From contig NZ_BORP01000003.1 of assembly GCF_018333235.1 (NCBI RefSeq), forward strand, positions 62,001 through 126,000: DNA of 64,000 bases. Direction: 5' to 3'. Under the pieces are notes generated by a model that ran no database searches, was not told the origin of the DNA, and saw only the letters and a list, made by a program, of their open reading frames with translations. The position numbers and the translations under genes were made by a program. Shown here piece after piece: positions 45,367 to 54,873 of the stretch (positions are counted from its first letter, which is position 1; every line of letters begins with the position of its first letter). Origin of the DNA: Ornithinibacillus bavariensis (lineage in GTDB: Bacteria > Bacillota > Bacilli > Bacillales > Amphibacillaceae).

Positions 45367-47322
45367 CTAATTAACAGAAATATTTCTTGCTTTAACCCAG
45401 TTAATAATTCCACCTTTAAGCATAATTTCAATTTGTCTGTCTGATAAAGCATGCTTGACCTTTATATCGATATTCTTTCCTTTTACAGATAAACTAAACT
45501 CCTTACCTTGCTTGATTTTATTTCGTAACCCTTCACCAATCAGTACATCACCCTTCTCTAATTTGTCATAGTCAGACTCTTCAATGAAAGTCAAAGGAAG
45601 AACGCCAAAATTAACAAGGTTTTGCCAGTGAATCCTTGCAAAGTCTTTAACTAGCGCAATGCGTAGACCTAAGTATCGCGGGGCTAATGCTGCATGCTCA
45701 CGGCTTGAACCCTGTCCATAGTTAAATCCTCCAACAATGGCATGGCCCCCCTTCTCAGCTATTTCTTTAGCACGTTCATAATACTTCTCATCAACTATTT
45801 CAAAGGTAAATTTGCTGATTTCTGGAAGGTTACTACGATATGGTAAGACTCTAGCACCCCCAGCTAAAATTTCATCTGTCGAAATATTATCCCCCATCTT
45901 TAACAAGATAGGGACCTCTATATTGTCTGGCATATTATCCATATCCGGTATAGAGGCAATATTTGGACCTTTGTGTAGCTCTACTTTTTTTGCTTCTTCT
46001 AGAGGTAACGGTGCATCCAATAAATTCATATCAATAGTAGGCTCTTTTGGTTCCTTTAGCTTAGGATATTCCATTTTTAATGTCCTAGGATCTGTAATTT
46101 GACCAGTCAAAGCAGAAGCAGCAGCTGTTTCGGGGCTACATAAAAAGACACTATCCTCCCGCGTTCCAGATCGACCAGGAAAGTTTCTCGGTGTTGTTCG
46201 TAAGCTATTTCGTCCCGTTGCAGGTGCCTGACCCATTCCAATACAACCATTACAACCAGCTTGATGAAGCCTAGCACCTGATTGTAAAAGGCTTGCAATA
46301 TGACTTTCCTTCACTAAGTCAGTCAGCATTTGCCTTGATGTTGGATTAATATCAAATGAAATACCTTCTGCAATTCGTTGACCTTTTACAATTTCTGCAG
46401 CGATGGCAAAGTCCCGAAAGCCAGGATTTGCGGAGGAACCTATATACGATTGGTAAATCGGTGTCCCTGCGACTTCAGTAACAGGAACTACATTACCCGG
46501 ACTTGACGGTTTTGCAATGAGTGGCTCTAATTCGGATAAATTAATCTCCTCATTTAAATCATAGGTTGCTCCAGGATCTGCTACTAGTTCAATCCAGTCA
46601 TCTTCCCTCCCCTGTTCCTTTAAGAAGCGTCTAATCTCTTTATCCGATGGAAAAACTGTACCCGTTGCACCTAGCTCTGCACCCATATTCGCAATCACAT
46701 GACGATCCATTGCACTTAAGGAATGTAAACCAGGACCATAATACTCAATAACCTTCCCTACACCACCCTTTACATCGTATCTCCTAAGTAATTCTAAAAT
46801 AACATCTTTGGCACTAACCCAATCTGGTAAGGTACCAGTAAGTTTAATTCCCCAAACCTGTGGCATCTTTACATAAAAAGGTTCACCAGCAATAGCCATC
46901 GCAACATCAATTCCACCAGCACCCATCGCAAGCATACCCATACAACCATTTGCACAGGTATGGCTATCGGATCCTAATAACGTTTTCCCTGGTTTTGCAA
47001 GCCGCTGCATATGTACAGGATGACTAACACCGTTGCCTGGTCTGGAATAATATATGCCGAACCTTTTTGTTGCACTTAGTAAAAATAAATGATCATCAGG
47101 GTTTTTACTGTCTTCTTGAATGAGGTTGTGATCCACATATTGTGCCGATGCCTCCGTTTTTGCACGTTCCAGATTCATCGCCTCTAACTCAAGCATAACA
47201 AGTGTACCAGTTGCATCCTGGGTAAGTGTTTGATCTATTCTTAACCCAATTTCAGTGCCAGGCACCATTTCGCCAGATACTAAATGGTCTTTGATCAATT
47301 TCTGAGTGATATTGTATGGCAT
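45367..47322 (-). CDS. Aconitate hydratase, Aquifex-type
   Basis: Fe-S hydratase of 651 residues, shorter than the usual CitB aconitase (about 900), of the smaller aconitase/homoaconitase-like group. Clear segments: LLGSDSHT, RLHQAGCNGCIGMGQ with two cluster cysteines, FPGRSGTREDSVFLCSPETAAASAL, and the C-terminal swivelling domain with GGFNYGQGSSREHAALAPRYLG. At the site of the first cluster cysteine (IGSCTN in CitB) the sequence reads IGSSANPG. It probably isomerises citrate or a homologue. I start at ATG 47322 (AGGAGGG 6 bases upstream) rather than 47349. Confidence 0.85.
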   Translation of the reverse strand: MPYNITQKLIKDHLVSGEMVPGTEIGLRIDQTLTQDATGTLVMLELEAMNLERAKTEASAQYVDHNLIQEDSKNPDDHLFLLSATKRFGIYYSRPGNGVSHPVHMQRLAKPGKTLLGSDSHTCANGCMGMLAMGAGGIDVAMAIAGEPFYVKMPQVWGIKLTGTLPDWVSAKDVILELLRRYDVKGGVGKVIEYYGPGLHSLSAMDRHVIANMGAELGATGTVFPSDKEIRRFLKEQGREDDWIELVADPGATYDLNEEINLSELEPLIAKPSSPGNVVPVTEVAGTPIYQSYIGSSANPGFRDFAIAAEIVKGQRIAEGISFDINPTSRQMLTDLVKESHIASLLQSGARLHQAGCNGCIGMGQAPATGRNSLRTTPRNFPGRSGTREDSVFLCSPETAAASALTGQITDPRTLKMEYPKLKEPKEPTIDMNLLDAPLPLEEAKKVELHKGPNIASIPDMDNMPDNIEVPILLKMGDNISTDEILAGGARVLPYRSNLPEISKFTFEIVDEKYYERAKEIAEKGGHAIVGGFNYGQGSSREHAALAPRYLGLRIALVKDFARIHWQNLVNFGVLPLTFIEESDYDKLEKGDVLIGEGLRNKIKQGKEFSLSVKGKNIDIKVKHALSDRQIEIMLKGGIINWVKARNISVN

Positions 47323-47476
47323 CCATAACCCTCCTACTTTCTTACACATTTACAATCCTCTATCATAGTTTGTAATCAATAACAAAAATTATTATAAAAG
47401 CTCCGGAAATAATTGAATCCTAATGCTAGTAATTTCGTATAATTAAAGAGAAACATACATTTTTGGGGGGATTATC

Positions 47477-48271
47477 TTGAATAATCACGAAATTGATTAC
47501 AAGATTTATGGGGATGACATGCAGTTTGTGGAGGTAGAGTTAGACCCACAGGAGACTGTCATTGCAGAAGCAGGTAGCTTAATGATGATGGATGATAAAA
47601 TCCGCATGGAAACTATATTTGGTGATGGTACTGACGAACAAAATGGATTTATGGGTAAATTACTTGGAGCTGGAAAACGGGTACTGACTGGAGAAAGCTT
47701 ATTTATGACTACGTTTACCAATGAAGGTACTGGAAAGAAGCATGTTTCCTTTGCAGCACCTTATCCAGGCAAGATTTTGCCGATGGATTTAAGTGAGCTC
47801 GGTGGAAAACTAATCTGTCAAAAGGACTCCTTTCTCGCTGCAGCAAAAGGAGTTACAGTCGGTATTGAATTTCAGCGAAAAATAGGTACAGGCTTTTTTG
47901 GTGGTGAGGGCTTTATTATGCAGAAGCTTGAAGGTGATGGTATGACTTTTGTTCATGCAGGTGGTACCATGCATAAAAAAGAACTCCAACAAGGAGAATT
48001 ACTTCGAATTGATACAGGCTGTTTAGTCGCAATGACGAAGGATATTGATTACAGTATCGAATTTGTTGGAGGGATAAAAACTGCCTTATTTGGTGGTGAA
48101 GGCCTATTTTTTGCTACATTACGTGGGCCAGGAACAGTCTGGATTCAATCTCTTCCATTCTCAAGACTGGCAAGCAGGGTATTTGCAGCAGCACCCGAAA
48201 GAGGTGGATCAAAAGGAGAAGGAAGTATAGCAGGTGGATTATTTGATTTACTAGGTGGAGACAGAAAGTAA
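47477..48271 (+). CDS. TIGR00266/AIM24 family protein
   Basis: A 264-residue soluble protein of the AIM24 family, built of beta-strand-rich jelly-roll-like repeats. Recognisable parts: [42 protein letters not shown] and [30 protein letters not shown]. The family is widespread and its function is not known. TTG start at 47477 with a run of G residues (TTGGGGGG) as ribosome site. The gene ends in a Gly-rich tail (GGLFDLLGG) of a kind that recruits partner proteins in some families. Confidence 0.88.
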   Translation: MNNHEIDYKIYGDDMQFVEVELDPQETVIAEAGSLMMMDDKIRMETIFGDGTDEQNGFMGKLLGAGKRVLTGESLFMTTFTNEGTGKKHVSFAAPYPGKILPMDLSELGGKLICQKDSFLAAAKGVTVGIEFQRKIGTGFFGGEGFIMQKLEGDGMTFVHAGGTMHKKELQQGELLRIDTGCLVAMTKDIDYSIEFVGGIKTALFGGEGLFFATLRGPGTVWIQSLPFSRLASRVFAAAPERGGSKGEGSIAGGLFDLLGGDRK

Positions 48272-48277
48272 AAAATT

Positions 48278-48318
48278 AGGGAGATGTTAAGACTAAAAGT
48301 CCATAACATCTCCTTCTT
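48278..48318. terminator. Bidirectional terminator between AIM24-like and yitT-like genes
   Basis: GGAGATGTT / AACATCTCC stem with a loop of about 16 bases, between convergent genes; flanked by A-rich and T-rich sequence. Confidence 0.8.
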
Positions 48319-49180
48319 ATAACTTTTGGCCATAATATTTATCCAATGAAAAACCTCGACCTAATATTTCTGAGGCATTTAAAAAAATAACAAATGCAGT
48401 TGGGACTTCCTGTAGGAGCAGCCCTTTCAATTTCACTGCTTCCTGTTGCTCTGCAACACATAAAATTAATGTTTTATCGTGGTTTGAATATCCGCCAACT
48501 GACCTTACTTTTGTTAAGCCTCGATCAATCCCATTTCGAATTAACTCTTGTACCTTCCATTCATCCTCTGTGATGATGACGATTAGTTTCGAAGCAGAAG
48601 TCCGTAGTTGTACAAAGTCTATTGTCTTACTTGAAATATAAATTGCCATTAATGCAAAAAGGGTCAACTCTAAGCTAAACACAAATAGTGAAGATATCAC
48701 AACAATTCCATCGACGACTAATTGCGTATATCCACTAGATTTACCGGTGAATTTTTTTAGAATCTGTGCTATGGATGCAGTTCCACCTGTTGAACCCTTT
48801 CCTATATAAACAATTCCGAGACCAATTCCTAAGACGATTCCACCATACAATGCTCCAAGAAGAGGATTAGTTACTGTAATCGGTGTGTTAGAGGTTATTC
48901 CAATCATAAAAGGTACCCAGAACGTTCCAACTAACGTCTTACCTCCAAAATCTTTTCCAAGAACCATCCAGCCAATGAAAAAGATTGGAATATTAATAAC
49001 AAACTGAGTAAGCGCAGGACTGAATCCGAATAATTCATGTAAAACTGTACTCACTCCGGAAATACCACCTGCAGCAAGTTTTGAGGGTAATAAAAAAGTA
49101 TTGTACGATAACGCTACTAATGTTGCACCAAAAATTACTAGAATATACTCTTTGATTAATGTTCTATGATGTTGTTTCAT
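48317..49180 (-). CDS. YitT family membrane protein
   Basis: A 287-residue membrane protein of the YitT family: five membrane segments (about 10-195) followed by a cytoplasmic DUF2179 domain (about 205-285, with ASKLIVIITEDEWKVQELI). The glycine-rich SKLAAGGISGVSTVLHE and YIGKGSTGGTASIAQIL are typical. The family has several paralogues in each Bacillus, none well characterised. Ends against the bidirectional terminator. Confidence 0.88.
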   Translation of the reverse strand: MKQHHRTLIKEYILVIFGATLVALSYNTFLLPSKLAAGGISGVSTVLHELFGFSPALTQFVINIPIFFIGWMVLGKDFGGKTLVGTFWVPFMIGITSNTPITVTNPLLGALYGGIVLGIGLGIVYIGKGSTGGTASIAQILKKFTGKSSGYTQLVVDGIVVISSLFVFSLELTLFALMAIYISSKTIDFVQLRTSASKLIVIITEDEWKVQELIRNGIDRGLTKVRSVGGYSNHDKTLILCVAEQQEAVKLKGLLLQEVPTAFVIFLNASEILGRGFSLDKYYGQKL

Positions 49181-49414
49181 CTCTTAGTCTATTCCTTTCT
49201 TTAGCTTGCCAATTATCAATTCTATCATAGATTTCTATCTAATTGAATACAATCTATAATGCCTTGTTTTATCGTTAATTGACCCGGTGACCAAACTTTC
49301 CCATAGAAATTTTTGACAATTCACTTGATTCATAGACTAATTTACGATAAAATCGTATCTTGATGATTTTCCTTTTTGAAAATTATCGTAGCGAAAAAAG
49401 ATGGGGTGAAAACG

Positions 49415-51409
49415 ATGAAAAAAATCTTAACATCTAAAATGGCCTTCTTTTTCATTGCAGTTGTATTACTCTGGTTAAAATCGTATCTAATCTATATAAA
49501 TGAATTTAATTTGGACATCAAAAACGGCATGCAGGAGTTCTTACTATTTTTTAACTCCTTGAGCTCAGCACTATTCTTTTTAGGCTTAGGATTATTTGCA
49601 AAAGGAAGACGTGCTGGAATATGGATTATTATTATTGATTCGTTAATGAGCTTTCTTTTATACGCAAATGTTGTGTTTTACCGTTTCAATAATGACTATA
49701 TTACATGGCCAACGCTTACCCAGACTGATAACTTTGGAAGTCTAGGAAGTAGTATTGCAAGTCTAATGCAATGGACAGATATTGTCTATCTCTTAGACAT
49801 AGTTGTTCTAATCGCCCTATTCATTTGGTTTAAAAAAGATTGGAGTACTGAGAAAATCAGTCGCAGAAAGCCAATACTAGTTCTTCTTTTAGGATTAATA
49901 GCTTTTTCGATTAATTTAGGTCTTGCAGAAGCAGACCGACCAGAATTACTAAAAAGGACATTTGACCGAAACTATATTGTTAAGTATTTGGGAATTTACA
50001 ATTTTACAATGTATGATGCTGTACAAAACATCAAGTCATCTTCACAACGCGTGTTAGCGGACAGTGATGATATAACAGAAGTTGAAAACTATACGAAGAA
50101 TAAATTTGCAGAACCAAATCCAGAATTATTCGGTGTAGCTAAAGGGAAAAATATTATTAAAATTCACTTGGAATCCTTCCAATCATTCTTAATCAACTAC
50201 AAGTTACGAGGAGAGGAAGTCACACCTTTCTTAAACTCACTTGTTAATGATCCAGAGCAGGATTTTACGTATTTTGATAACTTCTTCCACCAAACGGAAC
50301 AAGGAAAAACTGCTGACGCCGAATTAATAATGGATAACTCTATTTATGGATTGCCACAAGGCTCTGCTTTCGTAACAAGAGGCTCTAATACGTATCAAGC
50401 ATTACCTGCAATTTTACATCAACAAGGTGGATATACAACAGCTGTATTTCATGGTGACTATAAATCCTTCTGGAACCGTGATGAAATATATAAGCAATTC
50501 GGTGTAGATACCTATTTTGATGCAAGCTACTATAATATGAGTGAAGATAATATTATCAACTATGGTTTAAAGGATAAGCCATTCTTTGAGGAATCTATGC
50601 CTCTTTTAAAATCGCTAAATCAGCCATTTTATGCGCATATGATGACCTTAACACATCACCATCCATATTTAATTGGGGAAGATGAAGCATCTATTGCCCC
50701 TGCAGAAACTGGAGATAAGTCAGTTGATACCTATTTCCAAACTGCTCGTTATTTGGACGAAGCTTTAGAGCAATTTTTCAATGACCTTAAAGATGCCGGT
50801 CTATATGACAACTCGGTTATTTTACTTTATGGTGACCACTACGGTATCTCTAAGAATCATAATCGCGCCATGGGTGAATTACTTGATGAGGAAATCACAC
50901 CATTTAAGAGTACACAATTACAACGTGTGCCATTGCTAATTAAAGTACCTGGTGTCGATGGAATGGGAACTGTTCATGAATATTCTGGTCAAATGGATGT
51001 AATGCCAACATTACTTCACTTACAAGGTATTAATGCACAAGACTATATTTTATTTGGAACAGATTTATTCTCCAAAGATCACAAGGAAGTTATACCTTTC
51101 CGGAATGGAGACTTAGTAACTCCTGAATATACAGAGGTTTCCGGAACATTTTATGATAATAATACTGGTGAAGAAATCGAACCAACCGATGAAATGCTTC
51201 AGGTAAAACAAGAGGCATTACATGAATTAGAGCTTTCCGATAAGCTGCTAAACGGCGATTTATTACGATTCTATAAACCTAATGCTGATTGGTCACCTGT
51301 CGATCCAACGAAGTATCGATACGGAAATGAGTCAGGTGTTATTCCGTCTGATGTACAGCAAGAGCCTGAAAAACCACTTGACCCACGTCAGCCACATATT
51401 CTTAGGTAA
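49415..51409 (+). CDS. ltaS: Lipoteichoic acid synthase (LtaS type)
   Basis: Membrane enzyme that polymerises glycerol phosphate from phosphatidylglycerol into lipoteichoic acid, 664 residues. Five N-terminal TMs (about 8-182) then an extracytoplasmic sulfatase-like domain. The nucleophile is Thr299 in TEQGKTADAE and a metal glutamate is in IHLESFQS. The late Asp-His is in YGDHYGISKNHNR. ATG 49415 follows GGGGTG. The RVLADSDD segment (about residues 212-219) could be the processing site that releases the catalytic domain. A -35-like TTGACA at 49313 may belong to its promoter. It is one of possibly several LtaS paralogues. Confidence 0.92.
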   Translation: MKKILTSKMAFFFIAVVLLWLKSYLIYINEFNLDIKNGMQEFLLFFNSLSSALFFLGLGLFAKGRRAGIWIIIIDSLMSFLLYANVVFYRFNNDYITWPTLTQTDNFGSLGSSIASLMQWTDIVYLLDIVVLIALFIWFKKDWSTEKISRRKPILVLLLGLIAFSINLGLAEADRPELLKRTFDRNYIVKYLGIYNFTMYDAVQNIKSSSQRVLADSDDITEVENYTKNKFAEPNPELFGVAKGKNIIKIHLESFQSFLINYKLRGEEVTPFLNSLVNDPEQDFTYFDNFFHQTEQGKTADAELIMDNSIYGLPQGSAFVTRGSNTYQALPAILHQQGGYTTAVFHGDYKSFWNRDEIYKQFGVDTYFDASYYNMSEDNIINYGLKDKPFFEESMPLLKSLNQPFYAHMMTLTHHHPYLIGEDEASIAPAETGDKSVDTYFQTARYLDEALEQFFNDLKDAGLYDNSVILLYGDHYGISKNHNRAMGELLDEEITPFKSTQLQRVPLLIKVPGVDGMGTVHEYSGQMDVMPTLLHLQGINAQDYILFGTDLFSKDHKEVIPFRNGDLVTPEYTEVSGTFYDNNTGEEIEPTDEMLQVKQEALHELELSDKLLNGDLLRFYKPNADWSPVDPTKYRYGNESGVIPSDVQQEPEKPLDPRQPHILR

Positions 51410-51444
51410 TCGCAAGGTGACTACAATTTAAGCTAAACATCTTT

Positions 51445-51489
51445 AAAGAGTAATCTTAAGGAAAAACTTCCTTTTGATTACTCTTTTTG
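51445..51489 (+). terminator. Terminator after ltaS
   Basis: AAAGAGTAATC / GATTACTCTTT outer stem with an inner AAGGAA/TTCCTT pairing, then TTTG. Confidence 0.9.
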
Positions 51490-51553
51490 TTTCTCATGAA
51501 AATATTTGTTCCGTTTATACTAATACGGAATACTCTAGAAATGAGGTGAAATT

Positions 51554-51727
51554 ATGGGACGTGGTGACCATAATCGAGCAACTGGAAAAAACTTTCTAGC
51601 TCAGACTCCAAAAAATCAATTAAGTGATGGAATTGATGTCGAGTATTCAGAAGAACTTGCCGATCACGATGATAAAGTAGCTCAATCTAGAAGTAGAGAA
51701 GCTGATAGGCGAGCAAAAGGGAAATAG
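51554..51727 (+). CDS. yfhD: YfhD family protein
   Basis: A 57-residue, highly charged soluble protein beginning MGRGDHNRATGKN, with AQTPKNQLSDGIDVEYSEEL in the middle and an Arg/Lys-rich end (SREADRRAKGK). Matches the small YfhD family of Bacillus, which is of unknown function and probably linked to sporulation. ATGAGGTG lies just upstream of the ATG. A terminator stem overlaps its stop codon. Confidence 0.75.
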   Translation: MGRGDHNRATGKNFLAQTPKNQLSDGIDVEYSEELADHDDKVAQSRSREADRRAKGK

Positions 51728-51755
51728 AGAGGGGCACTCCCCTCTCTATTTTTTA
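51724..51755 (+). terminator. Terminator after yfhD
   Basis: ATAGAGAGGGG / CCCCTCTCTAT stem followed by TTTTTTAT; the stop codon TAG lies in the left arm. Confidence 0.92.
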
Positions 51756-51821
51756 TTCGTATAGTTAGGAGAAGCTTAATCTGTAAGTTAAGTGGCTAAA
51801 TATGATATAGTGAACTTAAAG

Positions 51822-51836
51822 AGATAATCATTATTA
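51822..51836. promoter_or_regulatory. Fur-like box upstream of yueI
   Basis: AGATAATCATTATTA matches the Fur 7-1-7 consensus at 12 of 14 positions, about 75 bases upstream of the yueI start. Confidence 0.45.
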
Positions 51837-51911
51837 TCTTCGTGTACACCTTAAATAACTTTATATACTATCTTAGGTCCTCTAACATCATTTTCAAAGT
51901 GAGGGTGACAA

Positions 51912-52352
51912 ATGGCTAAAAAAGAAGTTGAAGATTACTTAACTGAAGGAATGTATGGTATAAAATTACCAAAGCAAGGAGAACGTAATTATTTTCTCGG
52001 AACCTTAAGGGAAAGAATCGTTATTGCCCTAACCATTGGTCAAGTCATGTCAGACAAGGGACTGCATGCGCTAGAGCAAGAAATTCAGGCAAATAAGGGA
52101 GCAACACTTTTATTTAATGGTAAAATATCTTCAAGGTTTCTAAAGGAAGAGAAGAGCCTTGCAAATAAATACAATATTCCTTTTACAGTAGTTACAAATG
52201 AAGAAGCTGATACCGATATTGGTGCTGTCTTAACCTATGATTATGCTATAGATAAAGAAGATATTTTCATGCAGGAAGAACTAGAAACAGTGGAGAAAAA
52301 AGAACCAAACAAAACCTCTTTTAAAGATAAATTAAAGAAACTCTTACGATAA
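51912..52352 (+). CDS. yueI: YueI family protein (DUF1694)
   Basis: A 146-residue cytoplasmic protein of the YueI/DUF1694 family: a core alpha/beta fold (about 5-115) beginning [32 protein letters not shown], followed by a Lys/Glu-rich tail. Family function unknown. GAGGGTG precedes ATG 51912. The short zinc ribbon gene follows 65 bases later in the same direction; a Fur-like box lies upstream. Confidence 0.84.
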   Translation: MAKKEVEDYLTEGMYGIKLPKQGERNYFLGTLRERIVIALTIGQVMSDKGLHALEQEIQANKGATLLFNGKISSRFLKEEKSLANKYNIPFTVVTNEEADTDIGAVLTYDYAIDKEDIFMQEELETVEKKEPNKTSFKDKLKKLLR

Positions 52353-52416
52353 CGAATACCTCCTCTCCCGTATAAAAATATTACACCGTTTTATACTAAG
52401 GATGGAGGTGTGTATG

Positions 52417-52662
52417 ATGGCACAAAAATATCGTTGCCCAAATTGCAAGACGAACCGTTCCCGTTTTAATATTATCGAACAGGTTGCAAAACCAGTTAAA
52501 TTAGATCCACAAACCGGGGACATTGTAAACGATTATTCTGAAAGCCAAGTAGAACCATTTCATACACTGTATAATGGTCCGAGATACCGTATCCAATGTG
52601 GCTCATGTGGCCTTGTTGAGGATGAAAATACGTTTATAAAATTTGGTGAAAGACCGATGTGA
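52417..52662 (+). CDS. Small zinc ribbon protein
   Basis: An 81-residue protein with two cysteine pairs forming a zinc ribbon (CPNC at 7-10 and CGSC near 67-70), separated by a basic then acidic middle. Looks like a nucleic-acid or protein-binding ribbon. Homologues in Bacillus are annotated only as hypothetical. GGAGGTG lies 6 bases before ATG 52417; the upstream ATG at 52402 overlaps that ribosome site and is less likely. A terminator follows directly. Confidence 0.7.
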   Translation: MAQKYRCPNCKTNRSRFNIIEQVAKPVKLDPQTGDIVNDYSESQVEPFHTLYNGPRYRIQCGSCGLVEDENTFIKFGERPM

Positions 52663-52686
52663 AACCACAGAATCCTGTGGTTTTTC
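52662..52686 (+). terminator. Terminator after zinc ribbon gene
   Basis: AAACCACAG / CTGTGGTTT short stem with a four-base loop and TTTTTCT tail, starting at the stop codon. Confidence 0.88.
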
Positions 52687-52714
52687 TAATGGTTTGCCAA
52701 AAATCCGGGTAATC

Positions 52715-52744
52715 TTTACACAAAGAAACCGTTTACACTATAAT
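52715..52744 (+). promoter_or_regulatory. Sigma-A promoter of the acetoacetyl-CoA synthetase gene
   Basis: TTTACA, 18-base spacer, TATAAT, 36 bases before the TTG start. The spacer contains a cre-like sequence. Confidence 0.7.
52723..52737. promoter_or_regulatory. cre-like (CcpA) site
   Basis: AAGAAACCGTTTACA fits the cre consensus WTGNNANCGNTTNCA with one mismatch. It lies between -35 and -10, where CcpA binding would repress. Confidence 0.6.
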
Positions 52745-52779
52745 GAAACTAAGGCAAATTCTTAGGGGGAGGAGTTAGA

Positions 52780-54765
52780 TTGAAACAAGTAGAAGAGGGT
52801 TCACTACTTTGGGAGCCAAGTCAAGAGCGAATAAACCAAGCCAATATTAGTACCTTTATGAATTGGTTAAAAGAAAATAAAGGACTACAATTTAAAGATT
52901 ATCAATCTCTTTGGAATTGGTCTGTAAATGAAATAGAAGATTTCTGGAAAACTATTTGGGAGTATTTTAATATCCAATCACCAAATGGTTATACAAATGT
53001 ACTGTCCACTCACCAAATGCCTGGAGCGAAGTGGTTTGAAAATGCCAAAGTAAATTATATTGAACACATTTTTAGAAACTACAAAAAGGAAAAAACCGCT
53101 ATTTTTCACACATCTGAGCTACGTCCTGAATTATCAGAAATAAGCTGGGAAAAAGTTTATCAAGATACCGCGGCTCTTCAGCAAACCTTAAAGGACCTAG
53201 GGGTTCAAAAAGGAGATAGGGTTGTTGCATTTATCCCAAATATCTATGAATCTGTCATCGCACTCTTTGCTACGGCAAGTTTAGGGGCAATATGGTCCAG
53301 TGCTTCTCCCGACTTTGGAAAACAAAGTGTAATTGATCGTTTTAAACAAATAGAGCCAAAGGTTATGATAACTGTTGATGGCTATCAATATGGTGGAAAG
53401 GTGTTTGATCGTTTTAACGTAGTAAAGGAAATTCAATCTGAGTTAGATACCCTAGAAGCAACAATAGTCATTCCGTATATAAATGGAGCACACCCATTTA
53501 CTGGCTTAAAAAATGTTATCCAGTGGAAAAACGCTACATCCTATACGAATCAAGAATTGTGTTTTGAGCTTGTTGAATTTAATGACCCATTATGGATCCT
53601 ATTCTCTTCTGGAACGACCGGAAAACCTAAACCTATTGTACATAGTCAAGGTGGCATATTGTTGGAGCATTTAAAAGCTCTAACCTTTCACACCGATTTA
53701 CATGAGGATGATCGCTTCTTCTGGTTTACAACAACAGGCTGGATGATGTGGAATTATCTAGTAGGCGGCTTACTTACTGGTAGTTCAATTATTTTATATG
53801 ATGGAAATCCAGCTTATCCAGATCTAACTATGCTTTGGAGGTTGGCAGAGAAATCAAAAATGACTGTCTTTGGTACATCTGCTAGCTATATCACATCTTG
53901 TATGAAAGAAGGACTTGATCCTAGTTCAAGGTTTGATTTAACCCAGCTCAAAAGCATTAGTTCAACCGGGTCGCCACTTCCACCAGAAGGATTTAAGTGG
54001 TGCTATGACCATGTAAAAAAGGATCTATCCATAGCATCTATTAGTGGTGGAACAGACGTCTGTACTGCTTTTATCTTAGGAGTTCCTACCTTACCGGTTT
54101 ATGCTGGAGAGTTACAATGCCGTGGACTAGGTGCTAAAGTGGAGAGCTTTGATGAAAGTGGGCATTCCATCATAAATGAAGTTGGAGAGTTAGTTTTAAC
54201 AGAACCATTCCCATCCATGCCGATTTATTTTTGGAATGATGACGACGGAACCCGTATGCAGGATAGTTACTTTGATATGTACAAGGGAATATGGCGTCAT
54301 GGCGATTATATCAAAATTACAGAGCGCGGATCCTGTGTCATCTACGGACGATCGGATGCAACAATTAATCGAGGTGGCATCCGAATTGGTACTAGTGAAA
54401 TCTATCGAGCAGTTGATCATGTTAAAGAAATAGCGGACAGTCTAATAGTGGATATTCCATTAGAAAACGGGGAATCTTATGTACCGCTATTTGTTGTCAT
54501 GAATGATGGAAAAGAGCTGACAGAGGAAATTATAGACATTGTTAAAAATCAAATTCGAACACAATGTTCACCACGACATGTACCGACTGAAATAATTTCC
54601 GTAGAAGATTTACCTAAAACATTAAATGGAAAAAAGATAGAGATACCTGTTAAGAAAATTTTAATGGGTAAGCCAATCGAACAGGTTGCCAATAAGGGTT
54701 CATTAAGTAATCCCAAATCACTTCATTATTTTGAACAATTTGCCAAAGAAAAGTTGAGAAAATAA
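52780..54765 (+). CDS. Acetoacetyl-CoA synthetase
   Basis: ANL-superfamily ligase activating acetoacetate (AacS type), 661 residues. The P-loop-like SSGTTGKPKPIVHSQGG, the adenylation motif GGTDVC, YGRSDATINRGGIRIG and the final catalytic lysine in TLNGKKIEIPVKK are intact. The N-terminal segment (about 1-110, ending NYIEHIF) is the AacS type rather than the short acetyl-CoA synthetase start. Starts at TTG 52780 behind GGGGGAGGAG. Role: recovery of acetoacetate from poly-hydroxybutyrate or leucine/ketone breakdown. Controlled by a cre-like site. Confidence 0.9.
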   Translation: MKQVEEGSLLWEPSQERINQANISTFMNWLKENKGLQFKDYQSLWNWSVNEIEDFWKTIWEYFNIQSPNGYTNVLSTHQMPGAKWFENAKVNYIEHIFRNYKKEKTAIFHTSELRPELSEISWEKVYQDTAALQQTLKDLGVQKGDRVVAFIPNIYESVIALFATASLGAIWSSASPDFGKQSVIDRFKQIEPKVMITVDGYQYGGKVFDRFNVVKEIQSELDTLEATIVIPYINGAHPFTGLKNVIQWKNATSYTNQELCFELVEFNDPLWILFSSGTTGKPKPIVHSQGGILLEHLKALTFHTDLHEDDRFFWFTTTGWMMWNYLVGGLLTGSSIILYDGNPAYPDLTMLWRLAEKSKMTVFGTSASYITSCMKEGLDPSSRFDLTQLKSISSTGSPLPPEGFKWCYDHVKKDLSIASISGGTDVCTAFILGVPTLPVYAGELQCRGLGAKVESFDESGHSIINEVGELVLTEPFPSMPIYFWNDDDGTRMQDSYFDMYKGIWRHGDYIKITERGSCVIYGRSDATINRGGIRIGTSEIYRAVDHVKEIADSLIVDIPLENGESYVPLFVVMNDGKELTEEIIDIVKNQIRTQCSPRHVPTEIISVEDLPKTLNGKKIEIPVKKILMGKPIEQVANKGSLSNPKSLHYFEQFAKEKLRK

Positions 54766-54818
54766 AAAGTATAAAATCCCAATCCTGACACTTTCTAGTA
54801 TATAAATTCAAGGATTAA

Positions 54819-54855
54819 ACAAAAGGAAGAGGTCCTTCGCCCCTTCCTTTTTGTT
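54819..54855. terminator. Bidirectional terminator between acetoacetyl-CoA synthetase and DUF4097 genes
   Basis: AAAAGGAAGAGG pairs with CCCCTTCCTTTT (11 of 12), A-rich on the left and TTTTTG on the right. Confidence 0.85.
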
Positions 54856-54873
54856 CTCAGTTAGTCTTAATTA

